64,000 nt of DNA from Candidatus Scalindua sp. SCAELEC01 (GTDB taxonomy: Bacteria; Planctomycetota; Brocadiia; Brocadiales; Scalinduaceae), in assembly GCA_004282745.1 (NCBI GenBank), contig SHMT01000006.1, positions 1 through 64,000 on the forward strand, given 5' to 3'. Below are positions 1-8,320 of this stretch, in pieces; position 1 is the first letter of the stretch; each line of letters starts with the position of its first letter. Below the pieces are notes generated by a model. It was not told the origin of the DNA and did not search any database. It saw only the letters and a program-made list of their open reading frames with translations. Both the position numbers and the translations under genes were made by a program.

Positions 1-1
1 C

Positions 2-91
2 TTAAAGCACTATATCAGAACCGGAAAGCCTTTGTTATTAAAAGAATTTGTAGAGGTAGAAACGCTGAAGAAGGCAGCCAAACTACTGTAA
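2..91 (+). CDS. C-terminal end of an unidentified protein (cut by window edge)
   Basis: An open frame enters from the left edge and ends at TAA 89-91. The last 29 residues are charged and helix-like and contain TGKPLLLKEFVEVETLKKAA. The other forward frames read through less protein-like sequence. Only the tail is visible, so no family can be named. It lies about 90 bases upstream of the siroheme reductase gene on the same strand and may share its transcript. Confidence 0.4.
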   Translation, partial: LKHYIRTGKPLLLKEFVEVETLKKAAKLL

Positions 92-179
92 TGATTAGTT
101 CAATCTGAAGACAGTTTAAACTTACCAGAAATTAAATCCTCAAAAAGAGGAAAACAATTTATAAGAAAAGGAGAAAGAC

Positions 180-977
180 ATGGAAACGACAGCTATTCCT
201 GATCCGGAGCTGAGACAAGAGACTATTGAACGGAAAAAACAACCCGGCTATCGATGCCTGGGAAAACAGAGAGATGGGAACTATTCACTTTGCATTGGTA
301 TTCCGACAGCCTGCTTTTCTGGAGCGCAACTTCGTGAGCTCTCAGAGATTATCGAAAAATTTGCTACCGTTGGTCACTTTTCGACAGCTCAAAGTCTGAT
401 TATCGTCGGAATCCCCGAACAGAAGTACCACGACGCCAGACGCGCGGTCCTTGATGCAGGCTTTGAAATTCGTTCCGTCGGCCGGGACGTTCGACAGGTG
501 AAGAGCTGCACGGGAGCAGATTTTTCACCATTTGGACTCCAGCGGACGATACCGCTGGCAACAGAACTGGAGAAGATGTTTCGAGGACTTCCCACCCCGA
601 TGAAGTTCAAGGTGAGTGTGTCCGGTTGTCCAAACTGTTGCGCAAACACCAAGTTAAACGACTTCGGTATCCATGGAACCGTTGACGGATGGAAGGTTTT
701 CATTGGCGGTAAGATGGGAGCAACTCCTGTTACTGCAGAGGAACTCGCCTCGGGAGTGCAGCCTGATGAGGTCCCGAAGTACCTGGCGGCGGTTTTGAGA
801 GTTTATCGTAAGGAGGCTCAACCAAATGAGAGGCTTGCGAAAACTCTCTCACGCATCGGGTTTGATACCTTCAGAACTGACATTTTGTCGATACTCGACA
901 CCCCATTCGACGACTTGACAAGGATTGCACAGGATGCCTGTGAAAAAGCCGCTGCATCCCATTGCATAGATTTATAA
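180..977 (+). CDS. Small siroheme nitrite/sulfite reductase-like protein with altered Fe-S ligand set
   Basis: 265 residues, in the size range of the small single-chain sulfite/nitrite reductase-like proteins. The N-terminal third matches a ferredoxin-like half domain (around residues 35-95). The siroheme/[4Fe-4S] half follows: Cys110 in CTGADFSPFG and Cys150/Cys154 in SGCPNCCAN. The family pattern is C-x5-C-n-C-x3-C. Here the second cysteine position (residue 116) is serine, encoded by TCA, while an extra cysteine sits at 153. Established for the family: six-electron reduction of nitrite or sulfite at siroheme. Whether this copy is catalytic is open. The start has an AAAGGAGAAAG Shine-Dalgarno just upstream of ATG 180. 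No NADH- or FAD-binding partner gene is visible. A sulfite reductase, nitrite reductase or non-catalytic siroheme protein are all possible. Confidence 0.8.
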   Translation: METTAIPDPELRQETIERKKQPGYRCLGKQRDGNYSLCIGIPTACFSGAQLRELSEIIEKFATVGHFSTAQSLIIVGIPEQKYHDARRAVLDAGFEIRSVGRDVRQVKSCTGADFSPFGLQRTIPLATELEKMFRGLPTPMKFKVSVSGCPNCCANTKLNDFGIHGTVDGWKVFIGGKMGATPVTAEELASGVQPDEVPKYLAAVLRVYRKEAQPNERLAKTLSRIGFDTFRTDILSILDTPFDDLTRIAQDACEKAAASHCIDL

Positions 978-1123
978 GAAAACCCAGTAGCGTTCGGTTA
1001 GGTTTTTGCGGAGGCGGCTTTTGTCATACCCGAAGGCTTTTATCGGATATCAAGAGATTTGTTAATTCTAGATACCCGTAGTTGGTTTATTTCAGATAAT
1101 TGTAATTTTTGGAGGCAATATGA

Positions 1124-2758
1124 ATGCTTGAAAGTAACAGAAATAAATTAGGAATGTTTTCTCATCTCAAACAAGACATCCCGGCAAGTATTGTTTTACT
1201 GTTTGTTGCATTACCGCTCTGTCTCGGAATCGCGTTAGCTAGTGGAGCACCTCTCTTTTCAGGCCTCATTGCAGGGATCATTGGTGGTATCTTTGTGGGA
1301 TCTATCAGTGATTCCGCACATGGGGTCAGTGGTCCTGCGGCAGGACTGGCAGTAATTATTTTGGAAGCACTGCATTCAATTGGTTCTTTCGAAATACTTT
1401 TACTTGCCGTTGTCATCGGGGGGGTGTTACAGATATTGCTTGGCTTGGCTAGAGCGGGCATTATTGGATATTTTTTTCCCTCTGCAGCGATAAAAGGGAT
1501 GCTTGCTGGCATCGGTATCATCATCATCTTAAAACAGATACCCCATGCCTTTGGATATGATAAGGAGTGGATGGGTAGCGATTCTTTTATCCAAGTGGAC
1601 GGTGAAAACACATTTACCTTACTGTGGAAAATTATTCTTGGACATGTAACACCCGGTGCGATAATAATTGCAGCTATTTCAATTACGATTTTGTTGCTCT
1701 GGGAATTGTATCTGACGAAGAAATATAAAATGTTTACATTGATACAGGGACCCATTGTTGTGGTAGTAGTCGCAATTTGCTACCAGGTTATAGCAAAAAG
1801 TTACGTTCCTCTCTACGCCTTAAATCCAGAGAATCTGGTAAGTGTACCGGTCGCGGGGAGTATATCATCATTCTTTAGCCTCTTTACCTTTCCTGATTTC
1901 AGCCAATATGGCAATACAGAGGTTTATTTTTTGGGTGCTACGATTGCTATTGTCGCCAGTTTAGAGACGCTTTTATGTGTGGAGGCTACCGACAAACTGG
2001 ATCCGCACAAGAGAGTGACCTCAAACAACCGGGAGTTATTTGCTCAAGGCATCGGGAACATACTATCCGGAATGATTGGTGGATTGCCTATTACACAGGT
2101 GATCGTTCGAAGTTCTGCTAATATTCAAGCCGGTTCAAGAACGAAACTATCCCCTATCATTCATGGAATTTTATTGTTGATATGTGTCGCGTTGCTTCCC
2201 CGTGTGCTTAATCTGATACCCTTATCCGCTCTTGCGTGTATTCTAATAATGGTTGGATATAAATTGGCCAAACCCTCTCTCTTTGTCCAGACGTATAAAT
2301 TGGGATGGGATCAACTTGTGCCGTTTATTGTCACTATTCTTGGAATTGTATTTGTTGATCTCCTGGTAGGTCTCGGTCTTGGGTGTTGTGTAGGCATTGC
2401 TATAGTCTTAATCCGTAATTATAAAAATTCTCATTTCCTACATATTGAGACAGACAAAGAAGAAAAACAGTTACGGATGACCCTGGCTGAAGACGTCAAC
2501 TTTTTAAATAAAGGGGCAATTATCAAAGAATTAGCCAGAATACCCAGGGGAACATTCCTGACAATTGATCTGAGTAAATGTTACAGTATTGATTACGATG
2601 TGAGGGAGGCGATAGAAGATTTCATTAAGTCTGCAGATGATAGGGATGTGATCGTAAAACTGAAACAACCATTAAATGAGACGAATGGTAAGGAAGAGAT
2701 TTACTCTAAAAAACTTGACAAATGGGTATTAGCCTTGCCAATGAAAGATACCGCCTAG
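1124..2758 (+). CDS. SulP-family inorganic anion transporter, probably bicarbonate
   Basis: 544 residues. The N-terminus (PASIVLLFVALPLCLGIAL) and the SGPAAGLA segment are typical of SulP (SLC26) transporters, followed by about ten to twelve hydrophobic stretches up to residue 430. A short STAS-like tail (roughly 450-535) contains TFLTIDLSKCYSIDYDVREA. Members of this family carry sulfate, bicarbonate or other anions. Bicarbonate is the inference here because the host appears autotrophic and an alpha-carbonic anhydrase lies 11 kb away. GGAGG at 1111-1115 supports ATG 1124. An overlapping four-codon ATG frame begins at 1120. A strong hairpin pair (2816-2908) follows the gene. Substrate uncertain. 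Confidence 0.88.
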   Translation: MLESNRNKLGMFSHLKQDIPASIVLLFVALPLCLGIALASGAPLFSGLIAGIIGGIFVGSISDSAHGVSGPAAGLAVIILEALHSIGSFEILLLAVVIGGVLQILLGLARAGIIGYFFPSAAIKGMLAGIGIIIILKQIPHAFGYDKEWMGSDSFIQVDGENTFTLLWKIILGHVTPGAIIIAAISITILLLWELYLTKKYKMFTLIQGPIVVVVVAICYQVIAKSYVPLYALNPENLVSVPVAGSISSFFSLFTFPDFSQYGNTEVYFLGATIAIVASLETLLCVEATDKLDPHKRVTSNNRELFAQGIGNILSGMIGGLPITQVIVRSSANIQAGSRTKLSPIIHGILLLICVALLPRVLNLIPLSALACILIMVGYKLAKPSLFVQTYKLGWDQLVPFIVTILGIVFVDLLVGLGLGCCVGIAIVLIRNYKNSHFLHIETDKEEKQLRMTLAEDVNFLNKGAIIKELARIPRGTFLTIDLSKCYSIDYDVREAIEDFIKSADDRDVIVKLKQPLNETNGKEEIYSKKLDKWVLALPMKDTA

Positions 2759-2815
2759 TTTTGTGTAGCAAGGACCATGATGACATTAATTCAAAATTGG
2801 AATTTACCAGGCTAA

Positions 2816-2908
2816 CGGGGCTGTTGAGCCGCGAGACTCACGTTCGAGTGCGCAGCACTCAACAGCCCCGATAAGCTGACCCCGAGCGGAGCTCGGGGTC
2901 AGCTTATC
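2816..2908. repeat. Two adjacent perfect palindromes between convergent genes (REP-like or bidirectional terminator)
   Basis: Arms 2816-2828 and 2858-2870 form a perfect 13-bp stem around a 29-base loop. Directly next to it, arms 2870-2887 and 2891-2908 form a perfect 18-bp stem with a 3-base loop. Both stems are GC-rich compared with the surroundings. No T-run follows on either strand, so a REP-like or MITE-like repeat is as likely as a terminator. The rest of the 2759-3073 gap shows nothing else recognisable. Confidence 0.7.
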
Positions 2909-3073
2909 AAAGTCTTGTGATGAATGTTATGCAATATTTAATAAGGATGTTGAAGGTGGATTGGAACTTGATAGTCTAAAAGTCATTTCTCCAGACCAAA
3001 ATGATCGGTTAAGTGAGTAGGTTTTACTCTCCGGACATTTTTATTGTAAAGATATAAAAAACAATCATCGTTG

Positions 3074-6000
3074 TCACCGATTTACAATCTTTTTGGAAAC
3101 GAGAGGTTTCTGTAACTTACTCATCAGAACATAGACGACAGGAATCACAAATAATGTCAAGAATGTGCTTGTTAATAAACCACCAACGGCAGCAACGCCC
3201 AACGGCCGACGGCTTTCAGCCCCGGCTCCGAAACCTATGGCAATAGGCAATATTCCCGCTATCGTAGAAGTTGCCGTCATGAGAATAGGTCTGAGCCTTA
3301 TCTTTCCAGCCAGGAGCATCGCTTCACCGGCAGACTTGCCTTTCTCCATTTGCTGGTTAGCAAAATCAACCAGAAGTATTCCGTTCTTCGTTACAATACC
3401 GATTAACAGTATCAGACCTATCTGGCTGAACAAATTGACTCCCATTGCAGGAATCCGGGGAATAAACCCAAAGAAATGATCTGGCGGCAGGCTGGCTGCA
3501 AACTGGTCTAATTCTCCTAAGGCCCATAATGCGCCAAAAGCGCCAAAGGCTGCTAACGGAATTGTAAAGAGTATGGTTAAAGGGTGGATCAGACTTTCAA
3601 ACTGTGAGGCTAATACCATATAGATAATCAGAACAGCCAGAATCATAACAAACAAAATATCATTGCCGCTTTCTACTAAATCCTTTGCCTCTCCCGCCCA
3701 TTCGTACCGAAAACCCGGGGGTAAATCCTGTCTCAAGATGTCTTCAACACGCTCAACGGCATTGCCAAGCGGAATATTAACAGGGGTCGCTTCAATCGTC
3801 GCTGATCGAAAACGATTATGATGGTTAATCGCACTCGGGCCGGCACCGGTTTCATAACTGACAACATTGCTCAACTGGATGAGTTTTCCATTGGAACTGC
3901 GGATATAAATACGTTCTAAATCTGTCGGAGACAATCTGGATTCACGTGCGAGCTGGACGATCACATCATACTCTTTACCCGACAAATTGAACTTGCTCAC
4001 ATCAGACCCGCCAAACAATACCTGCAGGGTACGCGAAATATCTTGTACAGACACCCCTAATGCTGCAGCACGATCACGGTCTATGTTCACTCTGAGCTCC
4101 GGCTTGCTTAGTTCAAAACTTGTACGGACATTCATGAGAAAACCGCAGTTATTGAGCGTCTCTGTCAGTGACTGTGCATATTTGTTCAGCTCTTTTAGAT
4201 CCTGGTTTTGTAAGACTAGTTGAAAATTTTGTGAAAAACCTCTCCCGATTGCCTTGGGTAGTATGGGAAATGCAAGAGCCCCTTCAATCTCATTAAAAAA
4301 CCGTGCTCGCATACCCATTGGCCCACCGATAATCTCGCGAACGTGCCGGTCTCTCTCTTCCTTCAGCCTGATAAATGCGAGACCCTGTGACGACTGGCCT
4401 ACTCCTCCACGGGCAAGCGCAACGGCAGAGAAAAATCCTTCAATTTCCGGTGTTTCACTGATAATTTTTTCGGTCTTTCTTACCATGCGATCGGTGTATT
4501 CACTCGTTGAACCCTCCGGGGAGATTACCATACAAAAGAGACGCCCTTTGTCCTCGTCCGGCAAAAACTCTTTATCTAGCTGTGTATAAAAATAGATACC
4601 TGCTCCCAGGGCAAGCAAGCTGACAACCATGGTTATGAAAGGGTGTTGTATCGCACGCTTCAGCATCTTCTCATAGAGTAGAGAAGTCTTTTGCAACCCT
4701 TCTTCAAATTTTTTCAATACTGCATTTTTGGTATGAAGAGTGTTTGCCTTCAGCAGCCGTGAGGAAATCATCGGTGCAAGCGTAAGGGCGACAAATGTTG
4801 AAATCGTGACACCAAAAGAGATGGCGACGGCAAATTCAATAAACAGACGTCCCGTAACGCTTGTCTGAAATGCCATTGGTAAAAACACAGCAACCAGAGC
4901 AACAGTAGTTACAATTACGGCAAAACCTATCTCTTTCATCCCTGCAATCGCTGCATTCAACGGCAACATTCCTTCTTCAATATGACGATGGATATTCTCT
5001 AATACAACAATTGCATCATCGACGACAAGTCCTATAGCAAGGACAAAAGCCAGCATGGTAATGATGTTTATCGAATATCCAAATAGGTAGAGAACGCCAA
5101 ATGTTGATATGATAGAAACTGGAATCGTGACAGCCGGGATAATTGTCGCACGCAGATTGTGCAGGAAGATATAAATTGTCAACACAACCAAAAAGAACGC
5201 CATCCCAAGAGTGATCCAGACCTCCCTGATCGATTTTTCGACAAAAACAGACTCATCATAGGGGATGGCAAAATGAATACCTTCCGGAATAAGCGGCCGA
5301 ATATTTTCCAGCTCTTTTTTGATGCCTTTAGCGACTTCAATGGTATTTGCCTTTGATTGCTTCACAACTCCGATACCGACAGCTGGTTCCATATTATATC
5401 GGGCAGCAGAGCGTTCATCTTCAACTCCGACAGCTGCGAAGCCTATATCCCGCAGCCTGACAAAATTGATACCTTCGCGTCTGATAACTAATTTGTTGTA
5501 TTCCTCAGGTGTTTTCAGTTCTCCCCTGGTTTCAATAGACATCTCCCTTTCCCAGCTTTCTACACGACCGCTTGGTAATTCAACACTCTGCTCACGCATC
5601 GCTTTCTCCACATCAAGTACCGTGACGCCACGGGCAGCCATCTTCTCTGAATCTAACCAGATTCTTATAGCAAACCGCTTTGATCCTCCAAACATGATGG
5701 AACTGACACCGGGAACCGTTTGAAGTGCATCCTTAAATACATTCTCGGCCAGTGATGTTAATTCCAGCGTAGAGTAGCGGTCACTGTATAGTGCAATCCA
5801 CAGAGAAGCTTTCGCATCGGCATCCTGCTTGGCTATAATCGGTTCATCAACGTCATCAGGCAGCTTTCCCCGGGCGCGGGACACCCTGTCACGAACATCC
5901 TGTGCGGCAATGTCTATGTCGCGGGAAAGATCAAATTCTATTGTCACGGAACTGGACTGCTCCCTACTGGTGCTTGTGAGGGTTTTTATCCTTTCAATGC

Positions 6001-6217
6001 TTGACAGTGTTTCCTCAAGCGGTTCTGTTACCTGAGATTCAACAACCGATGCGCTTGCTCCGGGATAAACCGTCTGCACATTTATAATAGGCGGATCGAT
6101 ATCCGGGAGCTCCCGTACAGGCAGACGTCCGATACCGATAACACCAAATAAAACTAATCCCAAACTCATCATTGTTGCCGATATCGGGCGTTTTATGCTC
6201 AGTTCCGACAGCTTCAT
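3074..6217 (-). CDS. RND multidrug efflux permease (HAE1/AcrB type)
   Basis: 1047 residues, the normal AcrB/MexB length. It starts MKLSELSIKRPISATMMS, the typical first helix region. It has two large periplasmic loops and two six-helix halves. The TM4 proton-relay pair is visible in GLVVDDAIVVLENI, and the matching lysine/glycine-rich TM10 motif in GIVTKNGILLVDF. Family role: proton-driven export of hydrophobic compounds from the outer leaflet or periplasm, acting with an adaptor and a TolC-like outer-membrane channel. Its first codons overlap the stop of the adaptor gene by four bases, so the two are translationally coupled. No TolC homologue lies in the window. The exported substrate cannot be told from sequence. 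Confidence 0.95.
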   Translation of the reverse strand: MKLSELSIKRPISATMMSLGLVLFGVIGIGRLPVRELPDIDPPIINVQTVYPGASASVVESQVTEPLEETLSSIERIKTLTSTSREQSSSVTIEFDLSRDIDIAAQDVRDRVSRARGKLPDDVDEPIIAKQDADAKASLWIALYSDRYSTLELTSLAENVFKDALQTVPGVSSIMFGGSKRFAIRIWLDSEKMAARGVTVLDVEKAMREQSVELPSGRVESWEREMSIETRGELKTPEEYNKLVIRREGINFVRLRDIGFAAVGVEDERSAARYNMEPAVGIGVVKQSKANTIEVAKGIKKELENIRPLIPEGIHFAIPYDESVFVEKSIREVWITLGMAFFLVVLTIYIFLHNLRATIIPAVTIPVSIISTFGVLYLFGYSINIITMLAFVLAIGLVVDDAIVVLENIHRHIEEGMLPLNAAIAGMKEIGFAVIVTTVALVAVFLPMAFQTSVTGRLFIEFAVAISFGVTISTFVALTLAPMISSRLLKANTLHTKNAVLKKFEEGLQKTSLLYEKMLKRAIQHPFITMVVSLLALGAGIYFYTQLDKEFLPDEDKGRLFCMVISPEGSTSEYTDRMVRKTEKIISETPEIEGFFSAVALARGGVGQSSQGLAFIRLKEERDRHVREIIGGPMGMRARFFNEIEGALAFPILPKAIGRGFSQNFQLVLQNQDLKELNKYAQSLTETLNNCGFLMNVRTSFELSKPELRVNIDRDRAAALGVSVQDISRTLQVLFGGSDVSKFNLSGKEYDVIVQLARESRLSPTDLERIYIRSSNGKLIQLSNVVSYETGAGPSAINHHNRFRSATIEATPVNIPLGNAVERVEDILRQDLPPGFRYEWAGEAKDLVESGNDILFVMILAVLIIYMVLASQFESLIHPLTILFTIPLAAFGAFGALWALGELDQFAASLPPDHFFGFIPRIPAMGVNLFSQIGLILLIGIVTKNGILLVDFANQQMEKGKSAGEAMLLAGKIRLRPILMTATSTIAGILPIAIGFGAGAESRRPLGVAAVGGLLTSTFLTLFVIPVVYVLMSKLQKPLVSKKIVNR

Positions 6218-7281
6218 CGTTTTTCCGTTTCTTCCTGAAATTTCATAGTAACCTTTACCCCTTCGTGAAGTTTCTGGTGGCCTTCTGTCACGACAACTTC
6301 GGCTTCCCTTAATCCGGATAGTATCTGAATCATCCCGTCGAACCGCAGACCCACCTCTATTTTTTTTAGATGGACCTTCTCTTCATTGTCAACAGTAAAC
6401 ACAGACACCTCATCACCTTTTAACATCATTGCCGTTTCCGGAATAATAATGGCATTATTTTGTATATCCACGATCAAATTCAGGTTGGCAAACATTCCTC
6501 TTCTTAATGTTCCGTCAGGATTTGGAACCCTGGCTTTTACAAGAGCCGAACGCGTCAACTCATCAATTTGAGGATCAACAAAAAATACTTTTCCGGTAAA
6601 TATCTTTTCCGGATAAGCTGCTACTGTTATTTCAATCTCCTGACCCAGGTTAACTCTGCTTAAATATCTTTCCGGAACATTAAATTCAGCTTTCATCGGA
6701 TTCTGATTGATGATAGAGGTTAGGCTCGTTCCTTTGGTAACAAACTGGCCTTCGCTGACTGACCGTGCTCCCATGACACCGTCAAAAGGCGCAACAATCG
6801 TCGCATCGTTAAGCTGTGCTTCAGTCAGTTTAACAGTTGCGTCATGTACCTCCAACGTTGCAATGGCTTGTTCATATTCCTGTCTTGATACTACCCTGGA
6901 TTCAATAAGAGCCTTATATCTGGCCGTAGATGCCTGTGATAATTTCAGATTTGCTTGAGCTTGCGCAAGGGATGCTTTCAATTTTTTCTCATCAACTCGA
7001 AAAAGGACCCGGCCCTTTTTAACATTCTGACCTTCCTCAAACCCTATGGACTCAACAATCCCGTCTATCTCACTTTGTATTTTAACATACTCATTTGCAG
7101 CCATATTTCCGACTAGAGATATTTTTTCTGATATATGCTGTCTCCTGCTTTTATAAGCAATGACATTTACGGTCATTCCACCGTAGTGTCTCCCCGACTC
7201 CTTATTCTTACAGCCGGTATTGAAGAGAAGTGACGACAAAAGAAAAAACAGCGCCAGGAATCCTGATAAGATTTTTGTCAT
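6214..7281 (-). CDS. RND efflux periplasmic adaptor (membrane fusion) lipoprotein
   Basis: 355 residues with a lipoprotein signal: a hydrophobic stretch from residue 5, then LFNTGC with the lipobox cysteine at 24. The body has the adaptor layout. The first half of the lipoyl-like domain is near residues 60-85 (QSEIDGIVESIGFEEGQNVK), followed by an alpha-helical hairpin with Ala/Gln repeats (95-150), the second lipoyl half (APFDGVMGARSVSEGQFV), then the beta-barrel and membrane-proximal domains. It should bridge the RND permease 3074-6217 to an outer-membrane channel. Order on the minus strand is small ORF 7303-7704, adaptor, permease. The spacing suggests one operon. Confidence 0.93.
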   Translation of the reverse strand: MTKILSGFLALFFLLSSLLFNTGCKNKESGRHYGGMTVNVIAYKSRRQHISEKISLVGNMAANEYVKIQSEIDGIVESIGFEEGQNVKKGRVLFRVDEKKLKASLAQAQANLKLSQASTARYKALIESRVVSRQEYEQAIATLEVHDATVKLTEAQLNDATIVAPFDGVMGARSVSEGQFVTKGTSLTSIINQNPMKAEFNVPERYLSRVNLGQEIEITVAAYPEKIFTGKVFFVDPQIDELTRSALVKARVPNPDGTLRRGMFANLNLIVDIQNNAIIIPETAMMLKGDEVSVFTVDNEEKVHLKKIEVGLRFDGMIQILSGLREAEVVVTEGHQKLHEGVKVTMKFQEETEKR

Positions 7282-7302
7282 GTTACACTTCGCTTTTCCA
7301 AT

Positions 7303-7704
7303 TTATTTTCCCCATTTACTTTTCCCGATTGTCTTCCAAAACAAATTTAATTGTCTCTTATGTTCATCCTTCATATTTTCCAATTCCTCAAATTCCGGTA
7401 AAAAAGGAACCTCTACAAGCAAGGGCATAGCACTATGAGAGCGGTATTCACCTCTTCTTAGTTGGGCCGCCCACTCTTTTGTTGTACAAATTACGTTAAA
7501 TTTGTAGCAAGGTTTAATCATTTTTTCAATATGTTTTATATCTGAAACGAAAAAAAACGCTTCAAAGCACACGTGTTTCAACAGAAATTGCTTACCCTCC
7601 ACCTGGTCTAATCCAAAGACTGCAACCAAATTGTTTCCACCTGTGACATTTCTGATTTTCATAGCTATCTGTTTTAATATTAGCCGTTTATGCTCCTTCC
7701 ACAA
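7303..7704 (-). CDS. Hypothetical protein upstream of the efflux operon
   Basis: 133 residues if started at TTG 7704, or 119 from ATG 7662. The product is soluble-looking and mixed alpha/beta, with a hydrophobic core around VCFEAFFFVSDIKHIE and a basic C-terminus ending KSKWGK. No family recognised. It ends 21 bases before the adaptor start on the same strand, and no competing gene occupies the region, so it is probably the first gene of the RND operon. A regulator of the pump would be a natural guess but no helix-turn-helix is evident. A GGAAGGAG sequence lies inside the 5' end, leaving the exact start unclear. Confidence 0.55.
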   Translation of the reverse strand: MWKEHKRLILKQIAMKIRNVTGGNNLVAVFGLDQVEGKQFLLKHVCFEAFFFVSDIKHIEKMIKPCYKFNVICTTKEWAAQLRRGEYRSHSAMPLLVEVPFLPEFEELENMKDEHKRQLNLFWKTIGKSKWGK

Positions 7705-7891
7705 AAAATATACGAAACAAAAAGGTTACAGTACTAATTTGACACACGATGTTAATTTAATTATTTACAAATTTTATCTTTATGAGAATCAGACACTTAT
7801 GGATATTTTGCGTCTCATATTTTTTACCGGCATCTCGGTTGCGGAGTAGTGCGTGTGAATTGACTCTGTTTTCCGAAAGAAATTAAAGGTT

Positions 7892-8260
7892 ATGGGAATG
7901 ATATCAAAAAGAATACTGATTGTTGATGATGAAGAGGGGTATCGAAAGGTACTGTCAAATTCATTGACAGATATAGGCTATGAGACAACGGTGGCAACCT
8001 GTGGTTTTGAGGCCCTCCAGGCAATGAAACGAGAGAACTACATAGCGGTATTATTAGACATGGATATGCCCGGTATGGATGGGATCGAACTGTTAGAGCA
8101 GATACAAAAAGCGCACTGTCCCTCCAATATCATAATTATCACTGCTTATATGTGTGAAGATATGGCAAGGAGGGTAATTGGTAAGGGTGCAACAAAAGTG
8201 ATTAGGAAACCGTTCAGAATGGATGATATCAAGGTATGTCTTAACGAAATAGTTGATTGA
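7892..8260 (+). CDS. Stand-alone response-regulator receiver protein
   Basis: 122 residues, a single CheY-like receiver domain. The acidic pocket Asp12-Asp13, the phospho-acceptor Asp56 in LLDMDMPGMDG, the conserved Thr in IIITAYM and the Lys in IRKPF are all present. There is no output domain. It lies 60 bases upstream of a dCache membrane sensor that has no kinase domain, so the phosphate donor must come from elsewhere. The kinase at 32751-35207 is one candidate. A role as phosphorelay intermediate or as a CheY/Spo0F-like switch is inference. Confidence 0.92.
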   Translation: MGMISKRILIVDDEEGYRKVLSNSLTDIGYETTVATCGFEALQAMKRENYIAVLLDMDMPGMDGIELLEQIQKAHCPSNIIIITAYMCEDMARRVIGKGATKVIRKPFRMDDIKVCLNEIVD

Positions 8261-8320
8261 TGAAACAAGGCGCTAATACAACGTATGCCAGAATAATTTT
8301 ATCTTGGAAGAGGTGCGAAT

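Noticed and set aside
1162-1755. 197-codon antisense frame inside the SulP gene
   Set aside because: Shadow of a hydrophobic membrane-protein gene on the other strand. The real product is clear.
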